A stretch of DNA of 64,000 nt from G965207335 sp965222825 (GTDB taxonomy: Bacteria; Pseudomonadota; Gammaproteobacteria; PS1; Pseudothioglobaceae), in contig OZ244964.1 of the NCBI GenBank assembly GCA_965222825.1, positions 1,302,001 to 1,366,000 on the forward strand, in the 5' to 3' direction. The position numbers and the translations under genes were made by a program. Under the pieces are notes generated by a model. That model ran no database searches. It worked only from the letters and a program-made list of their open reading frames with translations, and was not told the origin of the DNA. Shown one piece after another: positions 18,412 to 27,656 of this stretch. How positions within the stretch are numbered: position 1 is the first letter of the stretch; each line of letters opens with the position of its first letter.

Positions 18412-18642
18412 ATGGAAGAAATTAATAAAGAACAATTTGAGGAAAATCAAAAAGTATTCTTAGATGTTATATCTCGTTACTATGGTGACCCAGATTTTAA
18501 AGCAAAGTTAGATGCTAATCCAACTGATGTTTTAAAAGAAGAAGGTGTGGATATTCCAGCAGGAAGCAAAGTAGAATTATTATTTAATACTGATAAGCTT
18601 ATTCATATTGTTTTGCCATACTTAGAAGGCGAAGAATATTAA
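18412..18642 (+). CDS. NHLP leader-like peptide, copy 3 of 6
   Basis: Identical product and upstream region to copy 1. Preservation of an intact frame, with no silent change, argues for recent duplication or gene conversion rather than long-term divergence. Confidence 0.85.
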   Translation: MEEINKEQFEENQKVFLDVISRYYGDPDFKAKLDANPTDVLKEEGVDIPAGSKVELLFNTDKLIHIVLPYLEGEEY

Positions 18643-18733
18643 AGTTGCAAAAAAACTATACACATTGCAATGTTTGTGTATAATCCAGTAATATACTTAT
18701 GTTGAGTATGTTATTTTTAGAAAGGAGAAAGTT

Positions 18734-18964
18734 ATGGAAGAAATTAATAAAGAACAATTTGAGGAAAATCAAAAAGTATTCTTAGATGTTATATCTCGTT
18801 ACTATGGTGACCCAGATTTTAAAGCAAAGTTAGATGCTAATCCAACTGATGTTTTAAAAGAAGAAGGTGTGGATATTCCAGCAGGAAGCAAAGTAGAATT
18901 ATTATTTAATACTGATAAGCTTATTCATATTGTTTTGCCATACTTAGAAGGCGAAGAATATTAA
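18734..18964 (+). CDS. NHLP leader-like peptide, copy 4 of 6
   Basis: Identical product and upstream region to copy 1; an internal copy of the array with no distinguishing base. Confidence 0.85.
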   Translation: MEEINKEQFEENQKVFLDVISRYYGDPDFKAKLDANPTDVLKEEGVDIPAGSKVELLFNTDKLIHIVLPYLEGEEY

Positions 18965-19055
18965 AGTTGCAAAAAAACTATACACATTGCAATGTTTGTG
19001 TATAATCCAGTAATATACTTATGTTGAGTATGTTATTTTTAGAAAGGAGAAAGTT

Positions 19056-19286
19056 ATGGAAGAAATTAATAAAGAACAATTTGAGGAAAATCAAAAAGTA
19101 TTCTTAGATGTTATATCTCGTTACTATGGTGACCCAGATTTTAAAGCAAAGTTAGATGCTAATCCAACTGATGTTTTAAAAGAAGAAGGTGTGGATATTC
19201 CAGCAGGAAGCAAAGTAGAATTATTATTTAATACTGATAAGCTTATTCATATTGTTTTGCCATACTTAGAAGGCGAAGAATATTAA
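19056..19286 (+). CDS. NHLP leader-like peptide, copy 5 of 6
   Basis: Identical product and upstream region to copy 1; an internal copy of the array with no distinguishing base. Confidence 0.85.
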   Translation: MEEINKEQFEENQKVFLDVISRYYGDPDFKAKLDANPTDVLKEEGVDIPAGSKVELLFNTDKLIHIVLPYLEGEEY

Positions 19287-19377
19287 AGTTGCAAAAAAAC
19301 TATACACATTGCAATGTTTGTGTATAATCCAGTAATATACTTATGTTGAGTATGTTATTTTTAGAAAGGAGAAAGTT

Positions 19378-19608
19378 ATGGAAGAAATTAATAAAGAACA
19401 ATTTGAGGAAAATCAAAAAGTATTCTTAGATGTTATATCTCGTTACTATGGTGACCCAGATTTTAAAGCAAAGTTAGATGCTAATCCAACTGATGTTTTA
19501 AAAGAAGAAGGTGTGGATATTCCAGCAGGAAGCAAAGTAGAATTATTATTTAATACTGATAAGCTTATTCATATTGTTTTGCCATACTTAGAAGGCGAAG
19601 AATATTAA
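19378..19608 (+). CDS. NHLP leader-like peptide, copy 6 of 6
   Basis: Identical product to copy 1. As the last copy it shows what follows the array: directly after the stop the sequence diverges and a strong terminator hairpin begins 26 bases downstream. No core-encoding sequence or in-frame continuation follows, so the missing core is not simply displaced behind the last unit. Confidence 0.85.
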   Translation: MEEINKEQFEENQKVFLDVISRYYGDPDFKAKLDANPTDVLKEEGVDIPAGSKVELLFNTDKLIHIVLPYLEGEEY

Positions 19609-19633
19609 AAATTGTATTAATAACCAATGAATT

Positions 19634-19669
19634 AATATTGCACGATGTTGTTTATCGTGCAATATTTTT
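19634..19669 (+). terminator. Rho-independent terminator after NHLP array
   Basis: A perfect 13-bp stem (AATATTGCACGAT paired with ATCGTGCAATATT) closes a 7-base loop and runs into a T stretch. It separates the highly repeated peptide genes from the export genes, which fits strong peptide expression and weaker, separate exporter expression. Confidence 0.9.
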
Positions 19670-19766
19670 ATTAGTTATATTAAAAAGTAGTTGTTCTAAG
19701 GTTTTAAGACTTATTTTATAATTTATACTTTGTGGAATTTTTAAAGTATATAGTGCTAAAACAAAA

Positions 19767-21110
19767 ATGAATAATAATAAATTACATACTTATTTGATAT
19801 TAATAGTATTACTATTTGCTAAATGTGCTAGTGCTAATTCTACTTCGTTTAATTTATGGGATGTATATACCTTAGCGTTAAAGCACAACGAAGACTTTAA
19901 TATTGCCAAGTATAATACAAGCATACAAGAACAACAAAATCGGCAAGTATTCTCTCAACTTTTACCTAATATAAGACTTAGTAGGAGTCATACTCATGAG
20001 GTTCTTAACTATGGCAGTGGAGGTGGCACCTCAGCTGCATTTTTAAATTCAGATGTTCGTAGTAAACAAAGTATTATATCATTATCGCAACCTGTTTTTA
20101 ATTATGCTAATATTCTCAGTAACAGAAAAACAGAATATACCACTAAGGTTACAGATTTGCGTTATTATCAATCTGTTCAAGACTCAATTTATAGCACTAT
20201 AAATGCTTATTTTCAAGTTTTAAATAACAAAATAGAACTTGAACAAATATCAATACATTTAGAATTTATAAAACAGAATCTAAATGGAATTAAAAAGAAG
20301 TATAATTTCCATCAGGCGACAAAAGTTGATTTAACTGAGGCTGATTCTAGTTATCAGAGCACACAACTAGAAGTATTTAGAATTAAAAATAGTTTATCAT
20401 CAGATAAACTAAAACTAGCGAATTATATAGGATTAGATAATACTGATTATGAAATTCAATTACCGCAATACAGACAATTAACTAAATTAGATATTAACGA
20501 TGACTGGAATTATTGGCTAGGCGTAGCTAAGCAAAATAGTTATGATGTTAGAATTAGTCAATCATCTTCTGACTCAAGCGATAAAGATGTAGAAATTGCA
20601 ACAGCTGGACATTTGCCTACTGTTGATTTTTCTGCTAGTTATGCGGATAGTTCTGATAATAGGCTTATAGGTGATGAACATACAGATAGAATTTATAGGC
20701 TAGAATTATCTATTCCAATTTTTCAAGGATTGCTAACAGATGCTAGAATATCAGAGGCAGAACACAGACAAGAGCAATCTAGGCTTTCTTTAAAAAAAGC
20801 ACATAAATCATTAGTGCAAGACTTACGCATTGCTTATGATAATATGTTATTTCTTAAACAAAGAATTAAAACCCTACAATTATTAGTTGATGTTAATAAA
20901 TTAAAGTTTGATACAACTAAATCAGGTCTTTTGGTTGGTTTGAGGACAAATTTAGAGTTATTATTAGCATCAAAAGAGTTACACGATAGTAAAAAAGATA
21001 GAAAACAAGCAACACATAACTATATATTAAGTTATTTTAGGTTAAAAACAATAGCAGGCGTGTTATCAGAAAGTGATATTAAGTTGTTAAATGAGATACT
21101 ATTTAACTAA
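19767..21110 (+). CDS. TolC-family outer membrane efflux protein
   Basis: This 447-residue outer-membrane channel has a Sec signal peptide (YLILIVLLFAKCASA, cleavage near residue 23). It has two halves of long alpha-helical, heptad-rich sequence with the family features FNLWDVYTLALKHN near the N-terminus, LSQPVFNYA, LSIPIFQGLLTDARISEAEH and LVGLRTNLELLLA near the C-terminus. It would form the outer-membrane exit of a type I-like exporter together with the HlyD-like and ABC proteins downstream. It begins about 95 bases after the array terminator and starts the four-gene export run. Confidence 0.9.
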   Translation: MNNNKLHTYLILIVLLFAKCASANSTSFNLWDVYTLALKHNEDFNIAKYNTSIQEQQNRQVFSQLLPNIRLSRSHTHEVLNYGSGGGTSAAFLNSDVRSKQSIISLSQPVFNYANILSNRKTEYTTKVTDLRYYQSVQDSIYSTINAYFQVLNNKIELEQISIHLEFIKQNLNGIKKKYNFHQATKVDLTEADSSYQSTQLEVFRIKNSLSSDKLKLANYIGLDNTDYEIQLPQYRQLTKLDINDDWNYWLGVAKQNSYDVRISQSSSDSSDKDVEIATAGHLPTVDFSASYADSSDNRLIGDEHTDRIYRLELSIPIFQGLLTDARISEAEHRQEQSRLSLKKAHKSLVQDLRIAYDNMLFLKQRIKTLQLLVDVNKLKFDTTKSGLLVGLRTNLELLLASKELHDSKKDRKQATHNYILSYFRLKTIAGVLSESDIKLLNEILFN

Positions 21111-21168
21111 TGTATTAGCAAATATTTTGTATATAATACTTTGTATTGGTTTATATGGGTAAACTATT

Positions 21169-22476
21169 ATGATTATATTTAGAAAAAATGCACTAAATAA
21201 AATATCTTCAGCAGAAGAGTTAGATAAGTCAATCTTTATTGTGAATTCAACCTCTTGGTTAGTTTTATTAACCATATTTATTATTGCAATAATTTTTGTA
21301 TTATGGGCAACCTTCTCTTCAATTAAAACTGAAGTAAAGGCAAATGGTATATTTTTGCCTCATCATGGTATTATTGTTGATGTTATAACAAATGGAAGTG
21401 GCAAACTTAAAAAAATTAATTTTAATATAGGTGAGCATGTTAAACAAGGTGATATTGTAGCCGAATTATCATCTGATAAATTACAAGAGCAGTTTACTAT
21501 TGCTAAGCAAAGACTAGCAACAGAGCAAGCATTTCATCAGCAAGTATCTGGGCAAATTAGCAATGAAAGACTACTAAGAAATAAAAAAACTAAAATCCAA
21601 ATTGCTTATATTAATGAAAATATTGCCAATCTTAAAAAAGAAATTGCAATTAGCGAAAAAATTTATGCAGAAAATCAGAAATTTTATAAAGAGCATCTTA
21701 TAACTGAGACAAAACTAAGTAATTTATTTGTAGCACTTAGTCAAATAAAGGCTAGATTGAATAATTTAGTAATTAGTAAAAATGATATATTTACTCAAAA
21801 TAATAAAATCATACATCAGGAAAGCCTAAGATTAAGTGAAATATTAAAAAATATTAACTCCTATAATTATAAGATAGAACTACTTAAACTTGACTTACAA
21901 GGTTTATATATTAAATCACCTGAGGATGGAATAATAACAGAGATTAAAGTAATACAAAATACCCAAGTTAGAGTTAGCCAACCAGTAATGAGTTTAGTAA
22001 CTGGCGGTAAATATAATATGGATGAGAATATAGAAAATCCATCAGACTCATTAATTGCATTTAATAAAAAGCGTAATAAATCCTTGAGATATTTAGCCTA
22101 TGTTGATGTTATAAACGGTAAAAAAGTTAAGCACGATACACTTGTTAATATTGAAGTTTCTTACTTAAATAAAAATAGTTATGGTATGGTTCAAGGTAGG
22201 GTAAGGCATGTTTCTGAATTTCCACTAAGTTCTGCTGCTATTAAAGCAAAATTATCTAATGAAAATTTAGTAACTTTATTTACTAAACAAGGTCCGGTCT
22301 ATGAGGTATTTGTTGAACTACTTTATGATGAGAATTATCGCCTTAAATGGACATCAGCAAAGGGTTATGAGGTTGATAGCATTGATATAGGTAGTTTAGG
22401 TTTTACTAATTTTATTATAAAAGAGGTGCGTCCAATATCCTTAGCAATACCTTGGTTAAAATCTGTATTTGACTAG
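21169..22476 (+). CDS. HlyD-family periplasmic adaptor (NHLM-type secretion protein)
   Basis: This 435-residue membrane fusion protein has one transmembrane helix near residues 28-48 (WLVLLTIFIIAIIFVLWATF). A lipoyl-like half (IVDVITNGSGKLKKINFNIGE, split around 66-90), a coiled-coil hairpin to about residue 225, the second lipoyl half (LYIKSPEDGIITEIKV) and a beta-barrel C-terminus follow. It would bridge the inner-membrane ABC exporter to the TolC-like channel. Context with C39-ABC and NHLP genes matches the known NHLM bacteriocin-system HlyD type. Confidence 0.88.
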   Translation: MIIFRKNALNKISSAEELDKSIFIVNSTSWLVLLTIFIIAIIFVLWATFSSIKTEVKANGIFLPHHGIIVDVITNGSGKLKKINFNIGEHVKQGDIVAELSSDKLQEQFTIAKQRLATEQAFHQQVSGQISNERLLRNKKTKIQIAYINENIANLKKEIAISEKIYAENQKFYKEHLITETKLSNLFVALSQIKARLNNLVISKNDIFTQNNKIIHQESLRLSEILKNINSYNYKIELLKLDLQGLYIKSPEDGIITEIKVIQNTQVRVSQPVMSLVTGGKYNMDENIENPSDSLIAFNKKRNKSLRYLAYVDVINGKKVKHDTLVNIEVSYLNKNSYGMVQGRVRHVSEFPLSSAAIKAKLSNENLVTLFTKQGPVYEVFVELLYDENYRLKWTSAKGYEVDSIDIGSLGFTNFIIKEVRPISLAIPWLKSVFD

Positions 22477-22515
22477 TATCACACTAGTTTATAGTTATAT
22501 TATTTAAAATAGTTT

Positions 22516-24690
22516 ATGCATTTATTTGATAATTTGTTTAAAAAGAAGTTTATTAAGACTGAAACCGTCTTACAAATGGAAGCCACAGAGTGTGGTGCTG
22601 CTTCTTTGGGTATTGTTCTTGCGTATCATAAAGTTTATGTCCCTTTATCTAAGTTAAGAGATATGTGTGGTGTTTCTAGAGATGGAAGCAGTGCTTCTAA
22701 TATAGTTAATGCTGCTACTCAATTTAAATTAAAACCACAAGCAGTTAATATTGATATTGATAAAATTAATGCCCGGGTTATATTCCCAGCAATTCTTTTT
22801 TGGAATTTTAATCATTTTTTGGTTTTAGAAGGATACGATGAGAAAAAAGGTATTTTTTATGTTAATGACCCAGCATCTGGAAGAAGAGAGATTCATTTTA
22901 AAGAATTTGACGAAAGTTTTACTGGTATTGCTATTAATTTTACAAAAGATGAAAACTTTGAAAAAGTTGGTTCACGACCTAGTAACTACGGCAGTTATTT
23001 AGCAATTTTAAAATCTTCAAAACCCGATTTATTATTTATAGCTCTTGCAACATTATTGTTAGTTGTGCCGGGGTTAACCGTGCCAGTATTTAGTCAAATA
23101 TTTATTGATGATATTCTCATCGCTCATACATACTCATTAGTACCATTATTAATTATTGCAATGATTTCTATGTTAGTTGTGCAGATAGTATTAATATTAC
23201 TTCAGCAGATTTCATTAACTTTATTAGGCATTAAATTATCAGTAGTTGGCTCAACAAACTTTCTAACCCATATTGTTAAATTGCCTATTATGTTTTTTAG
23301 CCAACGAAGCACTGGCGATATTGTTAATAGAGTATCTCTTAATGAAAAAATAGCGATGACATTGTCGCGTAATATTTCAACTAATATTATAAACTTACTA
23401 ACATCTGTTATTTATGGGGCTGTTATGTTAGCGTATGACGCTACCTTAGGAGCTATTGTTATTGCTGCAATGTTTGTTAATGTAATTGTTTTGAGACTAT
23501 TAAGAGAAGGTCAGAATAATGTTAATCAAGTAATGTTTAAAGAAATTGCAATGTTAATGGGCACATCTATGAGTGGTTTAAGCATTATTAATACTCTTAA
23601 AGCAACAGGTATGGAGAATGTATTTTTTAAAAAATGGTCAGGATATCAGGCAAAAATGTTAAACGCCGAACAAAAATTAGCCATTTATTCATATATTTTA
23701 AATTTAACCCCGGTGTTTTTAAATTCTTTTACCTTAGTATTAGTCTTTTATTTTGGTAGTTTTAAAATTATTGATGGAGTTATAACTGTCGGCACTTTAA
23801 TTGCCTTCCAATCATTGATGAGTAGTTTTACAGGTCCTATTTCTAATTTAGTTGGTTTTGCAACAGAATTGCAAGTTTTAAAAGGTGATATGGATAGAAC
23901 AAATGATGCATTAAAACATAAAACAGATAAATTAATTGATATTGATAATAGTGATGAAAAATCTTATCGTTTATCAGGTGAGATAGATATGAAAGATATT
24001 AGTTTTGCTTATGGTAGATTTGCTAAACCAGTTATTGATAAGCTTAATTTACACATTAATACTGGAACAATGTTGGCTATTGTTGGTAGTTCTGGTAGTG
24101 GTAAATCTACTTTAATTAAGTTATTGTCTAGATTATATTATCCAACTGGTGGCTCAATTATTGTTGATAATATGCCATTAAATGAGATTGATCGTTTTCT
24201 ATTTTCCCAATCAATTTCTGTTGTTAGTCAAGATATTGTGCTTTTTCCCGGCTCTATACACGAAAATTTAAGTTTTTGGAATAAGAATGTAGATATTACA
24301 GATATTCATAGAGCATTAAAAGATACTTGCTTATTGGATTTAGTAAATACACTGCCTGGGGATATTAATCACCAAATTGAAGAGGGTGGTAGTAATTTTA
24401 GTGGTGGACAGAAACAATGTTTAGAAATTGCTCGTGCTTTGACTAGCAATCCTTCTATTTTAGTATTAGATGAAGCAACATCTGCATTAGACTCTATTTT
24501 AGAACTAAATATCATTAATAATATTAAGCGTAGAGGATGCACATGTATTGTTGTTGCCCATAGATTGAGCGCTATAAGAGATGCACATAGAATAATAGTC
24601 TTAGATAACGGCAATATTATTCAAACAGGAACGCACAATGAGTTAGTAAAAGAAGATAATCTTTACAAAACATTAATTAGTAACCAATAA
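22516..24690 (+). CDS. C39 peptidase-containing ABC exporter (NHLM peptidase/ATP-binding type)
   Basis: This 724-residue inner-membrane exporter should cleave the leader of its substrate while transporting it. The N-terminal C39 peptidase domain has its catalytic set: Q20 and C26 in QMEATECGAAS, H100 in FNHFLVL, and D118 in NDPASG. So it is a true peptidase rather than the inactive C39-like domain of RTX exporters. A six-helix transmembrane region spans about residues 165-440. The ATPase follows with Walker A GSSGSGKS near 525, signature FSGGQKQ near 628, Walker B ILVLDEATSALD near 650 and the H-loop VAHRLS. The TAA stop overlaps the ATG of the next gene. Confidence 0.93.
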   Translation: MHLFDNLFKKKFIKTETVLQMEATECGAASLGIVLAYHKVYVPLSKLRDMCGVSRDGSSASNIVNAATQFKLKPQAVNIDIDKINARVIFPAILFWNFNHFLVLEGYDEKKGIFYVNDPASGRREIHFKEFDESFTGIAINFTKDENFEKVGSRPSNYGSYLAILKSSKPDLLFIALATLLLVVPGLTVPVFSQIFIDDILIAHTYSLVPLLIIAMISMLVVQIVLILLQQISLTLLGIKLSVVGSTNFLTHIVKLPIMFFSQRSTGDIVNRVSLNEKIAMTLSRNISTNIINLLTSVIYGAVMLAYDATLGAIVIAAMFVNVIVLRLLREGQNNVNQVMFKEIAMLMGTSMSGLSIINTLKATGMENVFFKKWSGYQAKMLNAEQKLAIYSYILNLTPVFLNSFTLVLVFYFGSFKIIDGVITVGTLIAFQSLMSSFTGPISNLVGFATELQVLKGDMDRTNDALKHKTDKLIDIDNSDEKSYRLSGEIDMKDISFAYGRFAKPVIDKLNLHINTGTMLAIVGSSGSGKSTLIKLLSRLYYPTGGSIIVDNMPLNEIDRFLFSQSISVVSQDIVLFPGSIHENLSFWNKNVDITDIHRALKDTCLLDLVNTLPGDINHQIEEGGSNFSGGQKQCLEIARALTSNPSILVLDEATSALDSILELNIINNIKRRGCTCIVVAHRLSAIRDAHRIIVLDNGNIIQTGTHNELVKEDNLYKTLISNQ

Positions 24691-27644
24691 TGAGTGAAAA
24701 AATTCAAAAATTAATAAAAACATTAAATGGTAAGCCTTTTGCATTAGGTGATAAGAACTTTATATATCTAAATAATATAAATGAGTCTTATATTGTTACT
24801 AAGGGTAGTGTTTATATATTTGCTTGGTTGCTAAAAGATGGCACTCCAACTAGTGAAAGACAATATATATGCACAATTAATGCTGGAGAGTTGTTAATCG
24901 GTAGTCCAGATTATAATATTGCAGATAAAAATTTAACATATTGTTTTTACGCATTATTAGATTACAACACTGAGTTATCTATTATTGAATCTAGTGAAAT
25001 TTTTAACAGTAAGCAACCTGAGCTTGCTGATATGATTAATGATTTTGCCGATAAAATATCTTATATTATAATTGCTTATAATAAAGATTCACAACAACAC
25101 AAGGCTCTTTATAAAATTTTGGATAATATTAGTTATAAACAAGATGCGTGGCTGGGTGCTTCTGATAAGAGAAAATTACTATGGTTAAAACCAAGACAAT
25201 CTGGTAGTTATCATAATAAAGGTGAAGAGCCAGTAGAGTTTGATAAAGCTCAATTGATACCAGTTACAACTAATATGCATATAAATTTTCCTAGAGAGCA
25301 TGCTTTTGATATTGTTGAAACAAAAACTTTACTACAACAGGGCTTATTAGCAGAATCTATGTTAATGTTTGGTAATTATATAAAACATACTTCATACAAA
25401 TACTTATCAACTAATATTAAACAACAAAAACTAAATTTTTCCAGTTTAAAAAACGCACAAAACAATTATTTATCTAGTATTTTCCACCGTTTATATGATT
25501 CTTATAAAGGTCGTGTTAATATTGCACCTATTGGAGCAGTTCTTGATGATAAAGCTAGTATGATATTGCTAATGAATGAAGTTTGTCGTTCTACTAATAT
25601 AACACCGGTTTTGGCAAATTATCAATTATTAGAGACACTAGATTATTGTAATAAAGATGATTTAGAAAGAGCATTAAATATTCAGAGTTTTAATTCTAGG
25701 GATATTGTTTTAAAGAAAAATTGGTATAAGAAAAATCGTTGGATACTGTTATCAAAATTACTTGATAGTGATAGAACAGTGTTGATTAATAATTTTAAAA
25801 ATAAATATTATTATTATGATCCTCAGTTAAATAAGTGGAATATAATTAATGATGAAGCCGCACAAAATATTAGTGACAAGGCAATGATGGTTTATCGTCC
25901 ATTGCCAGATAAACCAATAACAAAAGGAAGTGATTTATTAAAACACGGCTTATTTTTTGCAAAAAGAGACTTATGGCAAATATTACTAACTGGCATATTA
26001 ATTGCAACAATTAGTCTAGTTACTCCAATTGCTATGGGACACCTTTTATCTGAAGCATTGCCTAACTATGATATTGGTAAAATTAATGGTTTCTTATTGG
26101 CATTATTAGCAAGTGCTATTGGAACATTAGTGTTCCAACTTAGTAATAGTGTTGCATTATTACGATTAGAAAGTAAATTTGCCCTCGATATTCATGCAGC
26201 AATTTGGATGCGATTATTAAAATTACCATTAAACTTTTTTGGTAAGTATTCTGTTGGTGATTTATCAAATCGTGCTAATTTATTAAATGATATTCGTCGA
26301 ATTTGGTCATCAGCGACAACCTCTGCTATTCTATCTATTTTGTCAATGACTGCTACCTTTTTCTTGTTGTTTTATTATAGCTCTCATCTTGCTTTAATAG
26401 CAATACTTTTATTTATTATCATTATAGTATCAATATTATTTTTTATTCGTAGGATTATGCCTATGATAGCCGATAGTTATGAATATAGAGGTAAATTAGA
26501 CGGCTTAGTATTTCAATTATTAGGCGGTATTCATAAATTAAGAATAGCGGCTAAAGAAAATACAATGTTGGCACTTTGGTCTAATGTTTATGCTAATTTA
26601 ACAACAGTAACAAGAAAATTTATGTTGAGTAATTCTGTTATGCAGTCTATAACTCAAATTCTACCTTTATTGTCTAATATTATTATCTTTGCTTTTATTT
26701 ATTATGCCTTATTTGAGGGTAAATATAATAAAGACTTTGACTTAGGAGATTTTATCTCATTTAATGCAGCGTTTGGACAATTAATAGCAGCAACTATATC
26801 TATTAGTGGAATTCTAATTAGTGCAGTATCTACTATTCCTATGTTTAAACGCATTATGCCAATTTTAGAAAATGAAATAGAATCAGATGAAAGTAAAGTT
26901 ACAGTTACTAATTTTCAAGGAAATATTGAATTTAATCATATTAGTTTTAGGTATAGAGAAGATATGCAATATGTGCTAAAAGACTTATCATTTAATATTA
27001 GAGCTGGAGAGTATGTTGCTATTGTAGGTAAGTCTGGTTCTGGCAAATCAACTATTGCAAAATTACTAATGGGTTTTGAAACTCAGAACTTAGGTATGAT
27101 ATTAGTTGATGGTAGTGATACAAAAATATTAAATAAATCTAGTTTAAGAAGTCATATTGGAGTAGTATTACAAAATAGTGGTATTATCCCTGGCAGTATT
27201 TTGGATAATGTTTCTGCTGGTAATAGTCTTATGACCCAAGATGATGTTTGGGATGTGTTGGAAAAAGTAGGCTTGAAAAAAGAAGTAGATTTTATGCCAA
27301 TGAAATTACATACAATTGTTGCAGAAGGTGGTATTGGGCTATCTGGAGGACAATTACAAAGACTTGTTATTGCTAGGGCATTGGCAAATAATCCTGAACT
27401 ATTATTATTTGATGAAGCAACTAGTGCTATGGATAATATCTCTCAAGCCATTATAAAAGATACACTAGGGAAGATGAATATTACTCGTATTGTTATTGCC
27501 CATCGCCTATCCACAATTGAGAATGTTGATAAAATTTATGTTCTTGATAATGGTAATATAATAGAGTCTGGGCATTATCAAGAATTAGTTAAGGCAGGTG
27601 GATTCTTTTATGAATTAGTTAAGCGACAAGTAATAACTATATAA
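24690..27644 (+). CDS. NHLM-type ABC transporter, ATP-binding/permease protein
   Basis: This 984-residue protein starts at the last base of the previous gene, so the two are translationally coupled. It has a long N-terminal cytoplasmic part of about 420 residues, as in the second ABC protein of NHLM systems; it carries no recognisable C39 active site. A six-helix transmembrane domain follows (about 430-730), then an ATPase with Walker A GKSGSGKS near 780, signature LSGGQLQR near 883, Walker B LLLFDEATSAMD and AHRLS. It may form a heterodimer with the C39 exporter or a second transporter. No modifying enzyme follows; the next gene (tldD) is on the opposite strand only 12 bases away. Confidence 0.88.
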   Translation: MSEKIQKLIKTLNGKPFALGDKNFIYLNNINESYIVTKGSVYIFAWLLKDGTPTSERQYICTINAGELLIGSPDYNIADKNLTYCFYALLDYNTELSIIESSEIFNSKQPELADMINDFADKISYIIIAYNKDSQQHKALYKILDNISYKQDAWLGASDKRKLLWLKPRQSGSYHNKGEEPVEFDKAQLIPVTTNMHINFPREHAFDIVETKTLLQQGLLAESMLMFGNYIKHTSYKYLSTNIKQQKLNFSSLKNAQNNYLSSIFHRLYDSYKGRVNIAPIGAVLDDKASMILLMNEVCRSTNITPVLANYQLLETLDYCNKDDLERALNIQSFNSRDIVLKKNWYKKNRWILLSKLLDSDRTVLINNFKNKYYYYDPQLNKWNIINDEAAQNISDKAMMVYRPLPDKPITKGSDLLKHGLFFAKRDLWQILLTGILIATISLVTPIAMGHLLSEALPNYDIGKINGFLLALLASAIGTLVFQLSNSVALLRLESKFALDIHAAIWMRLLKLPLNFFGKYSVGDLSNRANLLNDIRRIWSSATTSAILSILSMTATFFLLFYYSSHLALIAILLFIIIIVSILFFIRRIMPMIADSYEYRGKLDGLVFQLLGGIHKLRIAAKENTMLALWSNVYANLTTVTRKFMLSNSVMQSITQILPLLSNIIIFAFIYYALFEGKYNKDFDLGDFISFNAAFGQLIAATISISGILISAVSTIPMFKRIMPILENEIESDESKVTVTNFQGNIEFNHISFRYREDMQYVLKDLSFNIRAGEYVAIVGKSGSGKSTIAKLLMGFETQNLGMILVDGSDTKILNKSSLRSHIGVVLQNSGIIPGSILDNVSAGNSLMTQDDVWDVLEKVGLKKEVDFMPMKLHTIVAEGGIGLSGGQLQRLVIARALANNPELLLFDEATSAMDNISQAIIKDTLGKMNITRIVIAHRLSTIENVDKIYVLDNGNIIESGHYQELVKAGGFFYELVKRQVITI

Positions 27645-27656
27645 AAAAAACTATTG

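Larger units (their letters stand above)
17663..19609 (+). repeat. Six tandem identical 322-bp NHLP gene units
   Basis: Six units of exactly 322 bases begin at 17663, 17985, 18307, 18629, 18951 and 19273; a seventh partial unit of about 15 bases ends the array. Each unit contains the end of the previous frame, a promoter-like region with an inverted repeat, a strong ribosome binding site and a complete 76-codon gene. I see no base differences between units. The unit edges share GCGAAGAATATTAAAG, which occurs both at the 3' end of the gene and just before unit 1. Confidence 0.95.

Noticed and set aside
10879..19609. Long regular repeats considered as a CRISPR array
   Set aside because: Units of 291 and 322 bases are fully coding or contain whole genes and have no variable spacers.
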